Assembly (NCBI GenBank): GCA_005773755.1
Contig: SXHE01000569.1
Location: 1 to 7,027 of the forward strand
Length of the DNA: 7,027 nt
Direction: 5' to 3'
DNA from: Planctomycetia bacterium
Lineage (GTDB): Bacteria; Planctomycetota; Planctomycetia; Gemmatales; Gemmataceae
Part shown: in pieces, positions 1-6,891 of the stretch
Layout: each line of letters opens with the position of its first letter
Position numbering within the stretch: position 1 is the stretch's first letter
Notes under the pieces: generated by a model
Database searches by the model: none
What the model was told of the DNA's origin: nothing
Seen by the model: the letters and a program-made list of their open reading frames with translations, nothing else
Position numbers and translations under genes: made by a program

Positions 1-17
1 CAACCGCATTGCTGACC

Positions 18-23
18 GAGGAA
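18..23 (+). promoter_or_regulatory. Shine-Dalgarno site of the DinB-like gene
   Basis: GAGGAA lies six bases before ATG 30. It decides the start in favour of ATG 30 over the in-frame TTG at 9, because the site would lie inside the coding region if the TTG were used. Confidence 0.6.
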
Positions 24-29
24 CTCACA

Positions 30-518
30 ATGTCCAACGACCTCCGCTCCGCGCTGAACCACGCCGTTGCCGACGAACTCGACGCGGCGCTGTCGCGGAT
101 CGTACACTGTGTCAACCAACTGAGCGAAGAACAGGTCTGGGTGCGCCCGCCGCACGGCCTGAACGCCATCGGGAACCTGCTCGTTCACCTGACCGGCAAC
201 GTACAACAGGTGATCGCGAACAACCTGTCCGGCGCGCCGGACACGCGGAACCGCGCCGCGGAGTTCGCCACCCGCGACGCCGTGCCGAAGGCCGAACTGC
301 TGCGAACGCTCACGGACACGATCCAGCAGGCGAAGGCCGCGTTCGCGGGCGCGACCGACGAGCGGCTCGCAACGGTGGTTCGCGTGAACAACCAGGACTG
401 GACCGGCGTGCAGGCCGCGGTGCGGAGCCTCGCCCACTTCCGCGGGCACGCCCAGGAGATCATCCGGGCCACCCGCGAGCTGCTCGGCGATTCGTACCAG
501 TACGCCGGCCCGAAGTGA
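30..518 (+). CDS. DinB-like / DUF1572 family protein (putative metal-binding four-helix bundle)
   Basis: The 162-residue product looks almost entirely helical and resembles the DUF1572 branch of the DinB-like superfamily. Its family-type features are a first histidine in the second predicted helix (H53, in NLLVHLTGN) and a paired H136/H140 in the last helix (AHFRGHAQEI). In DinB-like proteins such a triad usually binds a divalent metal; that this one does is inferred. No substrate or partner can be named. Some superfamily members are thiol-dependent transferases and many are uncharacterised. There is no signal peptide or membrane segment, so it is probably cytoplasmic. I chose ATG 30 because GAGGAA at 18-23 sits six bases upstream, and the protein then starts directly with the first helix. 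An in-frame TTG at 9 would add seven residues but has no visible ribosome site inside the window. The gene ends 35 bases before tyrA. The family assignment is fairly secure; the function is unknown. Confidence 0.8.
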   Translation: MSNDLRSALNHAVADELDAALSRIVHCVNQLSEEQVWVRPPHGLNAIGNLLVHLTGNVQQVIANNLSGAPDTRNRAAEFATRDAVPKAELLRTLTDTIQQAKAAFAGATDERLATVVRVNNQDWTGVQAAVRSLAHFRGHAQEIIRATRELLGDSYQYAGPK

Positions 519-541
519 GGGCGGCGCGCGGCCCGCGTCCT

Positions 542-547
542 TATAAT
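542..547 (+). promoter_or_regulatory. Candidate -10 element for a leaderless tyrA transcript
   Basis: A perfect TATAAT hexamer stands out in very GC-rich DNA. Its last base is followed by six bases (CTCGAA) and then the tyrA ATG at 554. The usual distance from the -10 box to the transcription start would put the first mRNA base on or next to the A of the start codon. No TTGACA-like -35 box is visible 16-18 bases upstream, where the DNA is only G and C runs. No Shine-Dalgarno motif lies between the hexamer and the ATG, which fits a leaderless message. The promoter function is inferred. Confidence 0.5.
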
Positions 548-553
548 CTCGAA

Positions 554-1399
554 ATGCTGTTCGAGCAGATCACCATTGTCGGCGTCGGGCTGATCGGCGG
601 CTCGGTCGGCCTCGCGGCGAAGGCCCGCGGGGTCGCGGCGCGCGTGGTCGGCGTGGACCGCGACCCCAGCGCCCTCGCGAGCGCGCGCAGGCTCGGTGCC
701 CTCGACAGTTGTTGCACGGACCTTGCGGACGGGGTGGCCGGCTCCGGCCTGGTGGTGGTTTGCACCCCGGTGGACCGGGTCGCGGACGTGATCGTTGCCG
801 CCGCCGCCCTCGTGCCCGCGGGCACGCTGCTGACCGATGCAGGCAGCACGAAGGCCGCGATCGTCGCCGCGGTCCGCGGGCGGCTGCCGGCCGGGGTGGA
901 TTACGTGCCGGCGCACCCGCTGGCCGGGTCCGAGAAGTCCGGCCCGGAACACGGCTCCGCCGAGCTGTTCGTGAACCGCGCCACCGCGGTCGTCATGAGT
1001 CCGTTCGGCGCGGACTGGGGCCGCACGCTCGCGGTCGGCCGATTCTGGGAGGCGCTCGGGTCGCGCGTCGTCCTGATGAACGCCGACGAACACGACCGCG
1101 TCCTCGGATTTACCAGCCACATGCCCCACGCGGTCGCGAGCGCCGTGGCCGGCGTGACCCACTCGGACTGGCTTCGCGTCACGGCCGGCGGGTTCCGCGA
1201 CGTGACCCGGATCGCGGCCGGCGACCCGAAGCTGTGGGCCGCGATCTTCGACGCGAACAAGGACGGCGTTCTGTCCGCACTCTCCGCGTTTACGAACCGA
1301 CTCGACCAATTCCGCGCGCTCCTCGAAGCCGGCGACCGCGCCGGACTGGAGCGCTGGCTCACCGAAGGGAAGCAGGTACGCGATGCTCTGGGAACTTGA
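554..1399 (+). CDS. tyrA: Prephenate dehydrogenase (TyrA)
   Basis: This enzyme converts prephenate to 4-hydroxyphenylpyruvate with release of CO2 and reduction of NAD+, the committed step of tyrosine synthesis in the cytoplasm. The 281-residue product opens with a Rossmann motif, GVGLIGGS (residues 10-17), followed by an acidic residue at the end of strand 2 (D35 in VVGVDRD), which favours NAD over NADP. Other family blocks are DAGSTK (95-100), AHPLAGSEKSG with the catalytic-type H121, the helical-domain stretch EHDRVLGFTSHMPH (179-192), and GGFRDVTRIA (212-221). There is no chorismate mutase or ACT domain, so this is the short monofunctional class and no built-in feedback domain is visible. 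Arogenate use cannot be excluded. ATG 554 is preferred because the first beta strand starts there. A GTG at 515, overlapping the upstream stop codon, would add 13 residues (MRAARGPRPYNLE) that do not fit the fold. The 3' end overlaps purL by 17 bases. Confidence 0.93.
   Translation: MLFEQITIVGVGLIGGSVGLAAKARGVAARVVGVDRDPSALASARRLGALDSCCTDLADGVAGSGLVVVCTPVDRVADVIVAAAALVPAGTLLTDAGSTKAAIVAAVRGRLPAGVDYVPAHPLAGSEKSGPEHGSAELFVNRATAVVMSPFGADWGRTLAVGRFWEALGSRVVLMNADEHDRVLGFTSHMPHAVASAVAGVTHSDWLRVTAGGFRDVTRIAAGDPKLWAAIFDANKDGVLSALSAFTNRLDQFRALLEAGDRAGLERWLTEGKQVRDALGT
1371..1376 (+). promoter_or_regulatory. Candidate Shine-Dalgarno of purL inside tyrA
   Basis: AGCAGG, six bases before ATG 1383, lies within the last codons of tyrA and is preceded by the purine-rich GAAGGGA at 1364-1370. 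It supports ATG 1383 as the purL start and suggests that purL translation is coupled to the end of tyrA. The match to the consensus is only moderate. Confidence 0.45.
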
Positions 1400-4268
1400 G
1401 ATCAAGCCGCTGGGGCGGGACGGCGAGCGCGAGCGCGTGTGCGACGAGTTCGACTTGCTCACGCACGCCGAGCGCGGCGGCGATCTGATCGAATCCGCGA
1501 CCCGCGGGTTCCTGCTCGAAGGCGAACTGACCGACGACCAGCGGGCGCGGCTGACGAGCGAGGTGCTGGTCGATCCGCTCGTGGAGCGCGGCGAGTTCGC
1601 GGAGGTCGGCGCGCGCACCGGTCACTACTACACCGTGCTGCTGAAACCCGGCGTGATGGACCCGGTCGCGCAAACGGTCCTCGACGCGCTCGCCATGCTG
1701 GGCGTCCCCGCGACCGCCGTGCGCCGGTTCCGCCGTTACTACGGCTCGCCGGAAATCCCGTCGCTCGACCGCGACGTATTGTTCCGCAAAGTGCTGGCAA
1801 ACGACGCCATCGAGCAGATCGTCGTCGGCCCGGTGAAGGCCGATCACCTCGCGTTCGGCGCGCCGTACAAGTTCAAACTCGCCACCGTGCCGGTCGCGGG
1901 CCTCGACGACGCGGGGCTGGTGAAGCTGAGCAAGGAGAACACGCTCGCGCTGTCGCTGGACGAGATGAAGGTGGTGCAGGCGCACTTCCGCGAACTGAAC
2001 CGCGAGCCGACCGACGTGGAGTTGGAGACGATCGCGCAAACGTGGTCCGAGCACTGCTCGCACAAGACGCTGCGCGGCACGATCACGCTGACCGACCACA
2101 GCACGGGCGCGACCCGCACCTACAAGAACCTGCTGAAAGAGACCATCTTCGGGGCGACCCAGACGATTCGCGCCAGGCTGGGCGCGGACGACTGGTGCGT
2201 GAGCGTGTTCGCGGACAACGCCGGCGTCGTGAAGTTCGACGACGACAACCACATCTGCATCAAGGTCGAGACGCACAACCACCCCAGCGCCATCGAGCCT
2301 TACGGCGGCGCGAACACGGGCTTGGGCGGCGTCATCCGCGACGTGCTCGGCACCGGCCTCGCCGCGCGGCCGGTGTGCAACACGGACGTGTTCTGCTTCG
2401 CGCCGCCGGACTTCGACGCGAACCAGTTGCCGCAGGGCGTGCTGCACCCGCGCCGCGTGATGCAGGGCGTCGTGGCGGGCGTGCGCGACTACGGCAACCG
2501 CATGGGCATCCCCACGGTGAACGGGGCGATCCTGTTCGACGAGCGCTATCTGGCGAACCCGCTTGTGTTCTGCGGCACGATTGGGCTGATCCCGAAGGAC
2601 AAGGCGTTCAAGCAGGTCCACGCCGGCGACCTGATCGTCGCAGTCGGCGGGCGCACCGGGCGCGACGGCATCCACGGCGCGACGTTCAGCAGCCTCGAAC
2701 TCACGCACGAGTCGGAAACGGTCAGCGGCGGCGCGGTGCAGATCGGCAACGCCATCACCGAGAAGAAGGTGCAGGACGTGATCCTGCAAGCGCGCGACCG
2801 GAACCTCTTCACGGCCATTACCGACTGCGGCGCGGGCGGGTTCTCGTCGGCCGTGGGCGAAATGGGCGTGGACCTCGGCGCGACGGTCGAGTTGGAGAAA
2901 GCCCCGCTCAAGTACGAGGGGCTGAGCTACACCGAAATCTGGATCAGCGAATCGCAGGAGCGCATGGTGCTCTCGGTGCCGGCGGCGAAGTGGCCGGAGC
3001 TGCGCGCGCTGTGCGCCAGCGAGGACGTGGAAGCCGCCGTGCTGGGCACGTTCGAAGCGAGCGGCCGGTTGAAGCTGTCGTACAAGGGTATCGAGGTCGC
3101 CAATCTCGACATGCACTTCCTGCACGAGGGTCGCCCCACTGTCGTCAAGAGCGCCGAGTGGAGCGCGCCGGCGGCCCCCCAGTCGTTGCAACGACTGGGC
3201 ATGGAGCCAAAGGACGCGCAGGATGCACTGCTCTCAATCCTGGGTCACTTCTCCGTGTGCTCGAAAGAGTGGGTGATTCGCCAGTACGACCACGAGGTAC
3301 AAAGCGGCAGCGCGGTGAAGCCGCTCGTCGGCGTGATGAACGACGGTCCGTCGGATGCGTCCGTTGTGATGCCCGTTCTCGGCTCGACCGTCGGCGCGGC
3401 CATCGGGTGCGGCATCAACCCGCGGCTCGCGGACCTCGACCCCTACGCGGCGGCGGCGTGTGCCATCGACGAGGCCGTGCGTAACGTGGTCGCCGTCGGC
3501 GCGGACCCGGCGCGCGTCGCCATCCTGGACAACTTCTGCTGGGGCAACATCCACGACCCGAAGGTGCTGGGCGCGCTGGTCCGCACCGCGGAGGCGTGTC
3601 GCGACGTGGCGGTCGCGTTCGGCACGCCGTTCATCAGCGGCAAGGACAGCCTCAACAACACCTACACCGGCAAGAGCGGCGAGCGGCTCGACATCCCGCA
3701 CACGCTGCTGGTCACGGCGCTGGGCCGCGTTGCGGACGTGCGCAAGTGCGTGACGATGGACCTGAAGGAAGCCGGCAGCGCGCTGTACCTCGTGGGCGAA
3801 ACGCGCGACGAACTCGGCGGCTCGCACTTCCACCTCGTGACCGGGCGCACCGGCGGCACCGTGCCCACCGTGAAGCTCGAAGTCGCGCCGAAGGTGTTCG
3901 CCGCCATTCACTCTGCGATCTCGCAAGGGCTGGTGCGCGCGTGCCACGATCTGAGCGAGGGCGGGTTGGCGGTCGCGGCGGCGGAAATGTGCTTCGCCGG
4001 CGGCATCGGGGCCGACCTGACCGCGCTGCCGGGCGCGATCTCCGACGAGGCCAAGCTGTTCGGCGAGTCGCCGTCGCGGTTCCTGGTGGAAGTGAAGCCG
4101 ACGAACATCGCGGCGTTCGAGGCGGCGCTCGCGGGCGTGCCGGTCGCGCGGGTGGGCACTACGGTCGCGGACCCGCGCTTGCGCATCGCCGGCACCAACG
4201 GCGAGTGGCTCGTCTGGGTGAAACTCGGTGTGCTGAAAGAAGCGTGGCAGAAACCGCTGCGGTGGTGA
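1383..4268 (+). CDS. purL: Phosphoribosylformylglycinamidine synthase, PurL subunit with fused PurS-like N-terminus
   Basis: This is the fourth step of purine synthesis: FGAR plus ATP and ammonia (from glutamine) give FGAM. At 961 residues it is longer than ordinary small PurL (about 720-750) and shorter than the three-part enzyme (about 1,300). Residues 1-75 and 80-151 resemble two PurS modules: each ends in a similar block (EVLVDPLVERGEF at 60-72, KVLANDAIEQIVVG at 136-149), and the second has the typical LKPGVMDP at 87-94. A linker helix (LSLDEMKVVQ) leads into QTWSEHCSHK with the catalytic-type H224. The signature KVETHNHPSAIEP begins at K294. Further blocks are DCGAGG, the second-half repeat starting near residue 619, SGKDSLNNTY, and CHDLSEGG (854-861). 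Both AIRS-like halves appear intact. No glutaminase domain follows, so a separate PurQ is expected elsewhere; a separate PurS may not be needed. The gene overlaps tyrA by 17 bases. The N-terminal beta strand (WELEIKPL) supports this start. Confidence 0.95.
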   Translation: MLWELEIKPLGRDGERERVCDEFDLLTHAERGGDLIESATRGFLLEGELTDDQRARLTSEVLVDPLVERGEFAEVGARTGHYYTVLLKPGVMDPVAQTVLDALAMLGVPATAVRRFRRYYGSPEIPSLDRDVLFRKVLANDAIEQIVVGPVKADHLAFGAPYKFKLATVPVAGLDDAGLVKLSKENTLALSLDEMKVVQAHFRELNREPTDVELETIAQTWSEHCSHKTLRGTITLTDHSTGATRTYKNLLKETIFGATQTIRARLGADDWCVSVFADNAGVVKFDDDNHICIKVETHNHPSAIEPYGGANTGLGGVIRDVLGTGLAARPVCNTDVFCFAPPDFDANQLPQGVLHPRRVMQGVVAGVRDYGNRMGIPTVNGAILFDERYLANPLVFCGTIGLIPKDKAFKQVHAGDLIVAVGGRTGRDGIHGATFSSLELTHESETVSGGAVQIGNAITEKKVQDVILQARDRNLFTAITDCGAGGFSSAVGEMGVDLGATVELEKAPLKYEGLSYTEIWISESQERMVLSVPAAKWPELRALCASEDVEAAVLGTFEASGRLKLSYKGIEVANLDMHFLHEGRPTVVKSAEWSAPAAPQSLQRLGMEPKDAQDALLSILGHFSVCSKEWVIRQYDHEVQSGSAVKPLVGVMNDGPSDASVVMPVLGSTVGAAIGCGINPRLADLDPYAAAACAIDEAVRNVVAVGADPARVAILDNFCWGNIHDPKVLGALVRTAEACRDVAVAFGTPFISGKDSLNNTYTGKSGERLDIPHTLLVTALGRVADVRKCVTMDLKEAGSALYLVGETRDELGGSHFHLVTGRTGGTVPTVKLEVAPKVFAAIHSAISQGLVRACHDLSEGGLAVAAAEMCFAGGIGADLTALPGAISDEAKLFGESPSRFLVEVKPTNIAAFEAALAGVPVARVGTTVADPRLRIAGTNGEWLVWVKLGVLKEAWQKPLRW
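3178..3199. repeat. Perfect 22-bp palindrome inside purL
   Basis: The half-site CCCAGTCGTTG (3178-3188) is followed at once by its exact reverse complement (3189-3199). It encodes part of the linker between the two halves of PurL (around residues 599-606, APQSLQRL). In RNA it could fold into about nine pairs with a TGCA loop. No function is known; it could be a protein-binding site, a folding or pausing element, or chance under codon constraint. Confidence 0.75.
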
Positions 4269-4271
4269 GGG

Positions 4272-4277
4272 TATAAT
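4272..4277 (+). promoter_or_regulatory. Candidate -10 element upstream of the exported DUF4159 protein
   Basis: A perfect TATAAT lies four bases after the purL stop codon and 38 bases before ATG 4316. It is the second such hexamer at a gene boundary in this window. No convincing -35 box lies at the usual distance, where the sequence belongs to the end of purL. Transcription would start near 4284, inside the adjacent inverted repeat. Promoter function is inferred. Confidence 0.45.
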
Positions 4278-4279
4278 GA

Positions 4280-4299
4280 CGAAGCCGCTCGCGGCTTCG
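4280..4299 (+). promoter_or_regulatory. Inverted repeat between purL and the exported-protein gene
   Basis: The arms CGAAGCCGC (4280-4288) and GCGGCTTCG (4291-4299) are perfectly complementary with a two-base centre, giving a practical hairpin of eight pairs with a CTCG loop. No T-tract follows, so it is not a standard intrinsic terminator for purL. It sits between a TATAAT hexamer and the Shine-Dalgarno site. An operator overlapping the start of transcription, or a hairpin in a read-through message from purL, are both possible. Confidence 0.5.
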
Positions 4300-4300
4300 C

Positions 4301-4307
4301 AAAGGAG
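4301..4307 (+). promoter_or_regulatory. Strong Shine-Dalgarno of the exported-protein gene
   Basis: AAAGGAG lies eight bases before ATG 4316 and immediately after the inverted repeat. It is the strongest ribosome-binding site in the window and fixes the start of the downstream gene. Confidence 0.8.
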
Positions 4308-4315
4308 AAGCACCC

Positions 4316-6880
4316 ATGACCCGTTCGCTGCTCTCGGCCGGCCTCGCCCTGTGCGTGGGGCTTCTGCTCGCCACCGGTACGCCCACTTCCGCGCAGCCCG
4401 CGGACGACAAGGACAAAGAGAAAGCGGACACCGCGACCAAGAACGCGATCGACGCGAAGCTCGTTCAGGACGTCAAAAGCGCCATCGACCGCGGCGTGAG
4501 CTACCTCAAGAAGACGCAGAACAAGCAGGGCAACTGGGAGAACCTGGTGCTCGGCGAGATCGCCGGGCTGAAGGGCGGGGTCACGTCGCTCGCCACGCTC
4601 GCGCTGCTCAACGCCGGCTACACGAAGGACGACGCGACCGTCGCGAAGGCGCTCGACTACCTGCGGAAGCTCGGCGTGCCCGAAAAGACCTACGTGGTCG
4701 CGCTGCAGACGATGGTGTTCGCCGAGGCCCGCGTCAAGGGCGACGTGCCGGCCATCGAGAAGAACGTCGCGTACCTCAAGAAGATCGCGACCTACTCGAA
4801 CGGCAAGCTCGACGGCTGGAGCTACCCGCTGCAGCAGGCGTCGGACAACTCCAACACGCAGTACGCGCTGCTGGGCCTGTACGCGGCCAAGACCGCGGGC
4901 GTGGACATCGGCGACGACATGTGGAAGGCGATCAAGGAGTTTTACACCCGCACACAGGGCAAGACCGGGTACTGGAGGTACGCGCAATCCCCGCAGTTCC
5001 CGGACCCGAGCTTCACCATGACCGTGGGCGGGGCGTGCGGGCTGTGGATCGCCAACATGGGCCTCGACGCCAGCGAGCAGGGGCTGAACGCGACCACCGG
5101 GGTCGCGGCCAACTGCGGCAAGTACTCGGAAGACTCCGCGCTCGCGCTGGCGATGAACTGGATCGGCACGCAGTTCAACTTCCTCGAAGGCAAATCGTAC
5201 TTCTACAACTACTACGGCATCGAGCGCCTGGGCCGGCTCTCCGGCCAGCGGTTCATCGGGCAGATCGACTGGTACCGCGAAGGGTGCACGCGCGTCATCA
5301 AGATGCAGGAGCCGGACGGCTCGTTCATCTCGCGCGACGCGCAGCAGAAGTTCAGCGTCGGCGCGGACACGCAGCCGACCATCGCCACCTCGTTCGCGAT
5401 CCTGTTCCTCTCGAAGGGCCGCACCCCGGTTTTGATTAGCAAGTTCGCCTGGGGCAACTTCCAGAAGACGGAGATCGGCAAGGCGCAAGCCGTGCTCGCC
5501 GAGAAGGACGCCAACGGCAAGTTCACCAACCTCGCCAACTGGAACCGGAAACACAACGACTGCCGGAACATGGTCGAGTTCGCGTCGCGCGAGGTCTTCG
5601 ACAACGTGCCGCTCTCGTGGCAGGTGTACGACCCGCGCTTGCAAGACCTGAACACCGACCCGAAGATCGATTCCGAGGTCGGGCTGCTGCTGTCGTCGCC
5701 TCTGGTGTACCTGAACGGCCACGGGCCGATGCCGTTTGTGACCAACCCCGGCGAGCTACTCGGCACGCACGAGAAGATCCTCCAGAAGTACGTCCAGGAG
5801 GGCGGGTTCCTGTTCGCGGAGGCGTGCTGCGGCGACCCGGAGTTCGCCAAGTCGTTCGAGGCGCTGCTCGCGCGCATCTTCCCCGGCAGCCAACTCAAGA
5901 AGCTCCCGGCCGAACACGCGATCTGGACGATGTTCCCCGGCGTCTCGCCCGCGGACTTCCCCGACCTGATGTACCTGGACCGCGGGTGCCGCACGGTCGC
6001 GGTGTTCAGCCCCAGCCCGCTCGCGGGGTACTGGGAAGAGCGCCGGTTCATTCCGAAAGAGGCCCGCAACCCGAAGAACCGCGGCGAGAAGGCGTTCTGC
6101 CTGTCGCGCAACGTCATCGCCTACGCCACCGGCCTCGAACTGCCGAAGCCGCGGCTGAGCAAGCAGATCATCACCCCGAAGGACAGCAGCATCGCCCGCA
6201 GCAAGTTCCGCGCGCTCCAGTTGCAGTACATCAGCGACGAGAGCGCGCAGACGCCCCCCGCGCCGGACGCCCTGCGGAACCTGATGACGTTCCTCGGCAC
6301 CGTCGCGAAGCTCGACGTGACGATGAACAGCGAGGTGCTCGCGCCCGGCGACGAGAAACTGACGCGGTACAAGTTCGTGTACCTGCACGGCCGCAAGCCG
6401 GTCACGTTCACCCCGTTCGAGTCGGACAACGTGAAGGCCAACCTGAAGACCGGCGGGCTGCTTCTCGCCGACGCCGCGTGCAACGACATCAAGGGGTGGA
6501 AGGCGTTCGACGAGTCGTTCCGCGCGGCGACGAAGGCGATGTGGGGCCGCGACCTGGAACTGATCCCCGACGACGACCCGCTCTTCAAGATGGCGACCGC
6601 GTCCGGCATCGATCTGAAGAACCTGCGGTGCCGGCGCGAGAAGGCCGACGGCAGCGGCGCGGAACCGGAGATGCGGAACTACAAGGTCCACCTCGAAGGC
6701 ATCCGCGAGGAGCGGATGATCGACGGCAAGCTGGTGAAGGGCCGGTGGCTCGTGGTGTACAGCAAGTACGACATCGGCTGTGCGATCGAGGGCCACAAGT
6801 CCGCGGAGTGCATGGGCTACGACAAGGACAGCGCGCTGAAGATCGCCAGCGCGGTCGCGCTGTACTCGCTGAAGCGCTGA
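4316..6880 (+). CDS. Exported alpha-toroid (prenyltransferase/squalene-oxidase-like repeat) protein with tandem DUF4159-like domains
   Basis: The 854-residue product starts with a Sec signal peptide: R3, a hydrophobic core at about 5-20, and probable signal peptidase I cleavage after TSA (residue 26). It is followed by a charged Asp/Lys-rich stretch. Residues ~45-370 form repeats of the alpha/alpha-toroid type, with QNKQGNWE (68-75), LDGWSYP (165-171), SDNSNTQYALLGL (from 176), GYWRY (218-222) and PDGSF (333-337). The DxDD motif of squalene-hopene cyclases is not visible, so a terpene cyclase role is doubtful. A linker leads to a DUF4159 module from about N408 (NWNRKHNDCRN) to ~620, with VYLNGHG at 464 and GGFLFAEACCGD at 496. 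A second diverged copy covers ~630-854, with VYLHGRK at 688 and GGLLLADAACND at 713. No C-terminal membrane anchor is seen, so it should be periplasmic or otherwise exported. DUF4159 has no established function. The gene follows purL by 47 bases and may have its own promoter. Confidence 0.88.
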   Translation: MTRSLLSAGLALCVGLLLATGTPTSAQPADDKDKEKADTATKNAIDAKLVQDVKSAIDRGVSYLKKTQNKQGNWENLVLGEIAGLKGGVTSLATLALLNAGYTKDDATVAKALDYLRKLGVPEKTYVVALQTMVFAEARVKGDVPAIEKNVAYLKKIATYSNGKLDGWSYPLQQASDNSNTQYALLGLYAAKTAGVDIGDDMWKAIKEFYTRTQGKTGYWRYAQSPQFPDPSFTMTVGGACGLWIANMGLDASEQGLNATTGVAANCGKYSEDSALALAMNWIGTQFNFLEGKSYFYNYYGIERLGRLSGQRFIGQIDWYREGCTRVIKMQEPDGSFISRDAQQKFSVGADTQPTIATSFAILFLSKGRTPVLISKFAWGNFQKTEIGKAQAVLAEKDANGKFTNLANWNRKHNDCRNMVEFASREVFDNVPLSWQVYDPRLQDLNTDPKIDSEVGLLLSSPLVYLNGHGPMPFVTNPGELLGTHEKILQKYVQEGGFLFAEACCGDPEFAKSFEALLARIFPGSQLKKLPAEHAIWTMFPGVSPADFPDLMYLDRGCRTVAVFSPSPLAGYWEERRFIPKEARNPKNRGEKAFCLSRNVIAYATGLELPKPRLSKQIITPKDSSIARSKFRALQLQYISDESAQTPPAPDALRNLMTFLGTVAKLDVTMNSEVLAPGDEKLTRYKFVYLHGRKPVTFTPFESDNVKANLKTGGLLLADAACNDIKGWKAFDESFRAATKAMWGRDLELIPDDDPLFKMATASGIDLKNLRCRREKADGSGAEPEMRNYKVHLEGIREERMIDGKLVKGRWLVVYSKYDIGCAIEGHKSAECMGYDKDSALKIASAVALYSLKR

Positions 6881-6891
6881 CGGGCGTTTCC

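Noticed and set aside
515..553. GTG 515 as the tyrA start, overlapping the upstream stop codon
   Set aside because: The extra 13 residues do not belong to the Rossmann fold and no ribosome site precedes it; ATG 554 begins the first beta strand.
185..1618. 477-residue open frame on the minus strand opposite the DinB-like gene and tyrA
   Set aside because: It spans three plus-strand genes and has the Arg/Ala/Gly-rich composition of a shadow frame.
1359..3191. 610-residue open frame on the minus strand opposite purL
   Set aside because: Its product is rich in Arg, Ala, His and Val with no recognisable domain, while the plus strand encodes full-length PurL with all motifs. Long antisense frames are expected in DNA with strong G/C third positions.
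1439..3484. 681-residue plus-strand frame within purL
   Set aside because: It is an out-of-frame shadow of PurL, dominated by Arg, Gly and Ala runs.
5226..5250. Short GGCCGG/CCGGCC inverted repeat in the exported-protein gene
   Set aside because: It has six pairs only, made of G and C in GC-rich coding DNA; this is expected by chance.
4276..5439. 387-residue plus-strand frame starting at the ATG within TATAATG
   Set aside because: It has no ribosome site and is Arg-rich, and it lies in another frame of the exported-protein gene, which has a clear Shine-Dalgarno site, signal peptide and domains.
3908..5722. 604-residue open frame on the minus strand across the purL/exported-protein boundary
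   Set aside because: It runs through two well-supported genes and the gap between them, is Arg/Val/Leu-rich low-complexity, and shows no domain or ribosome site that I can support.
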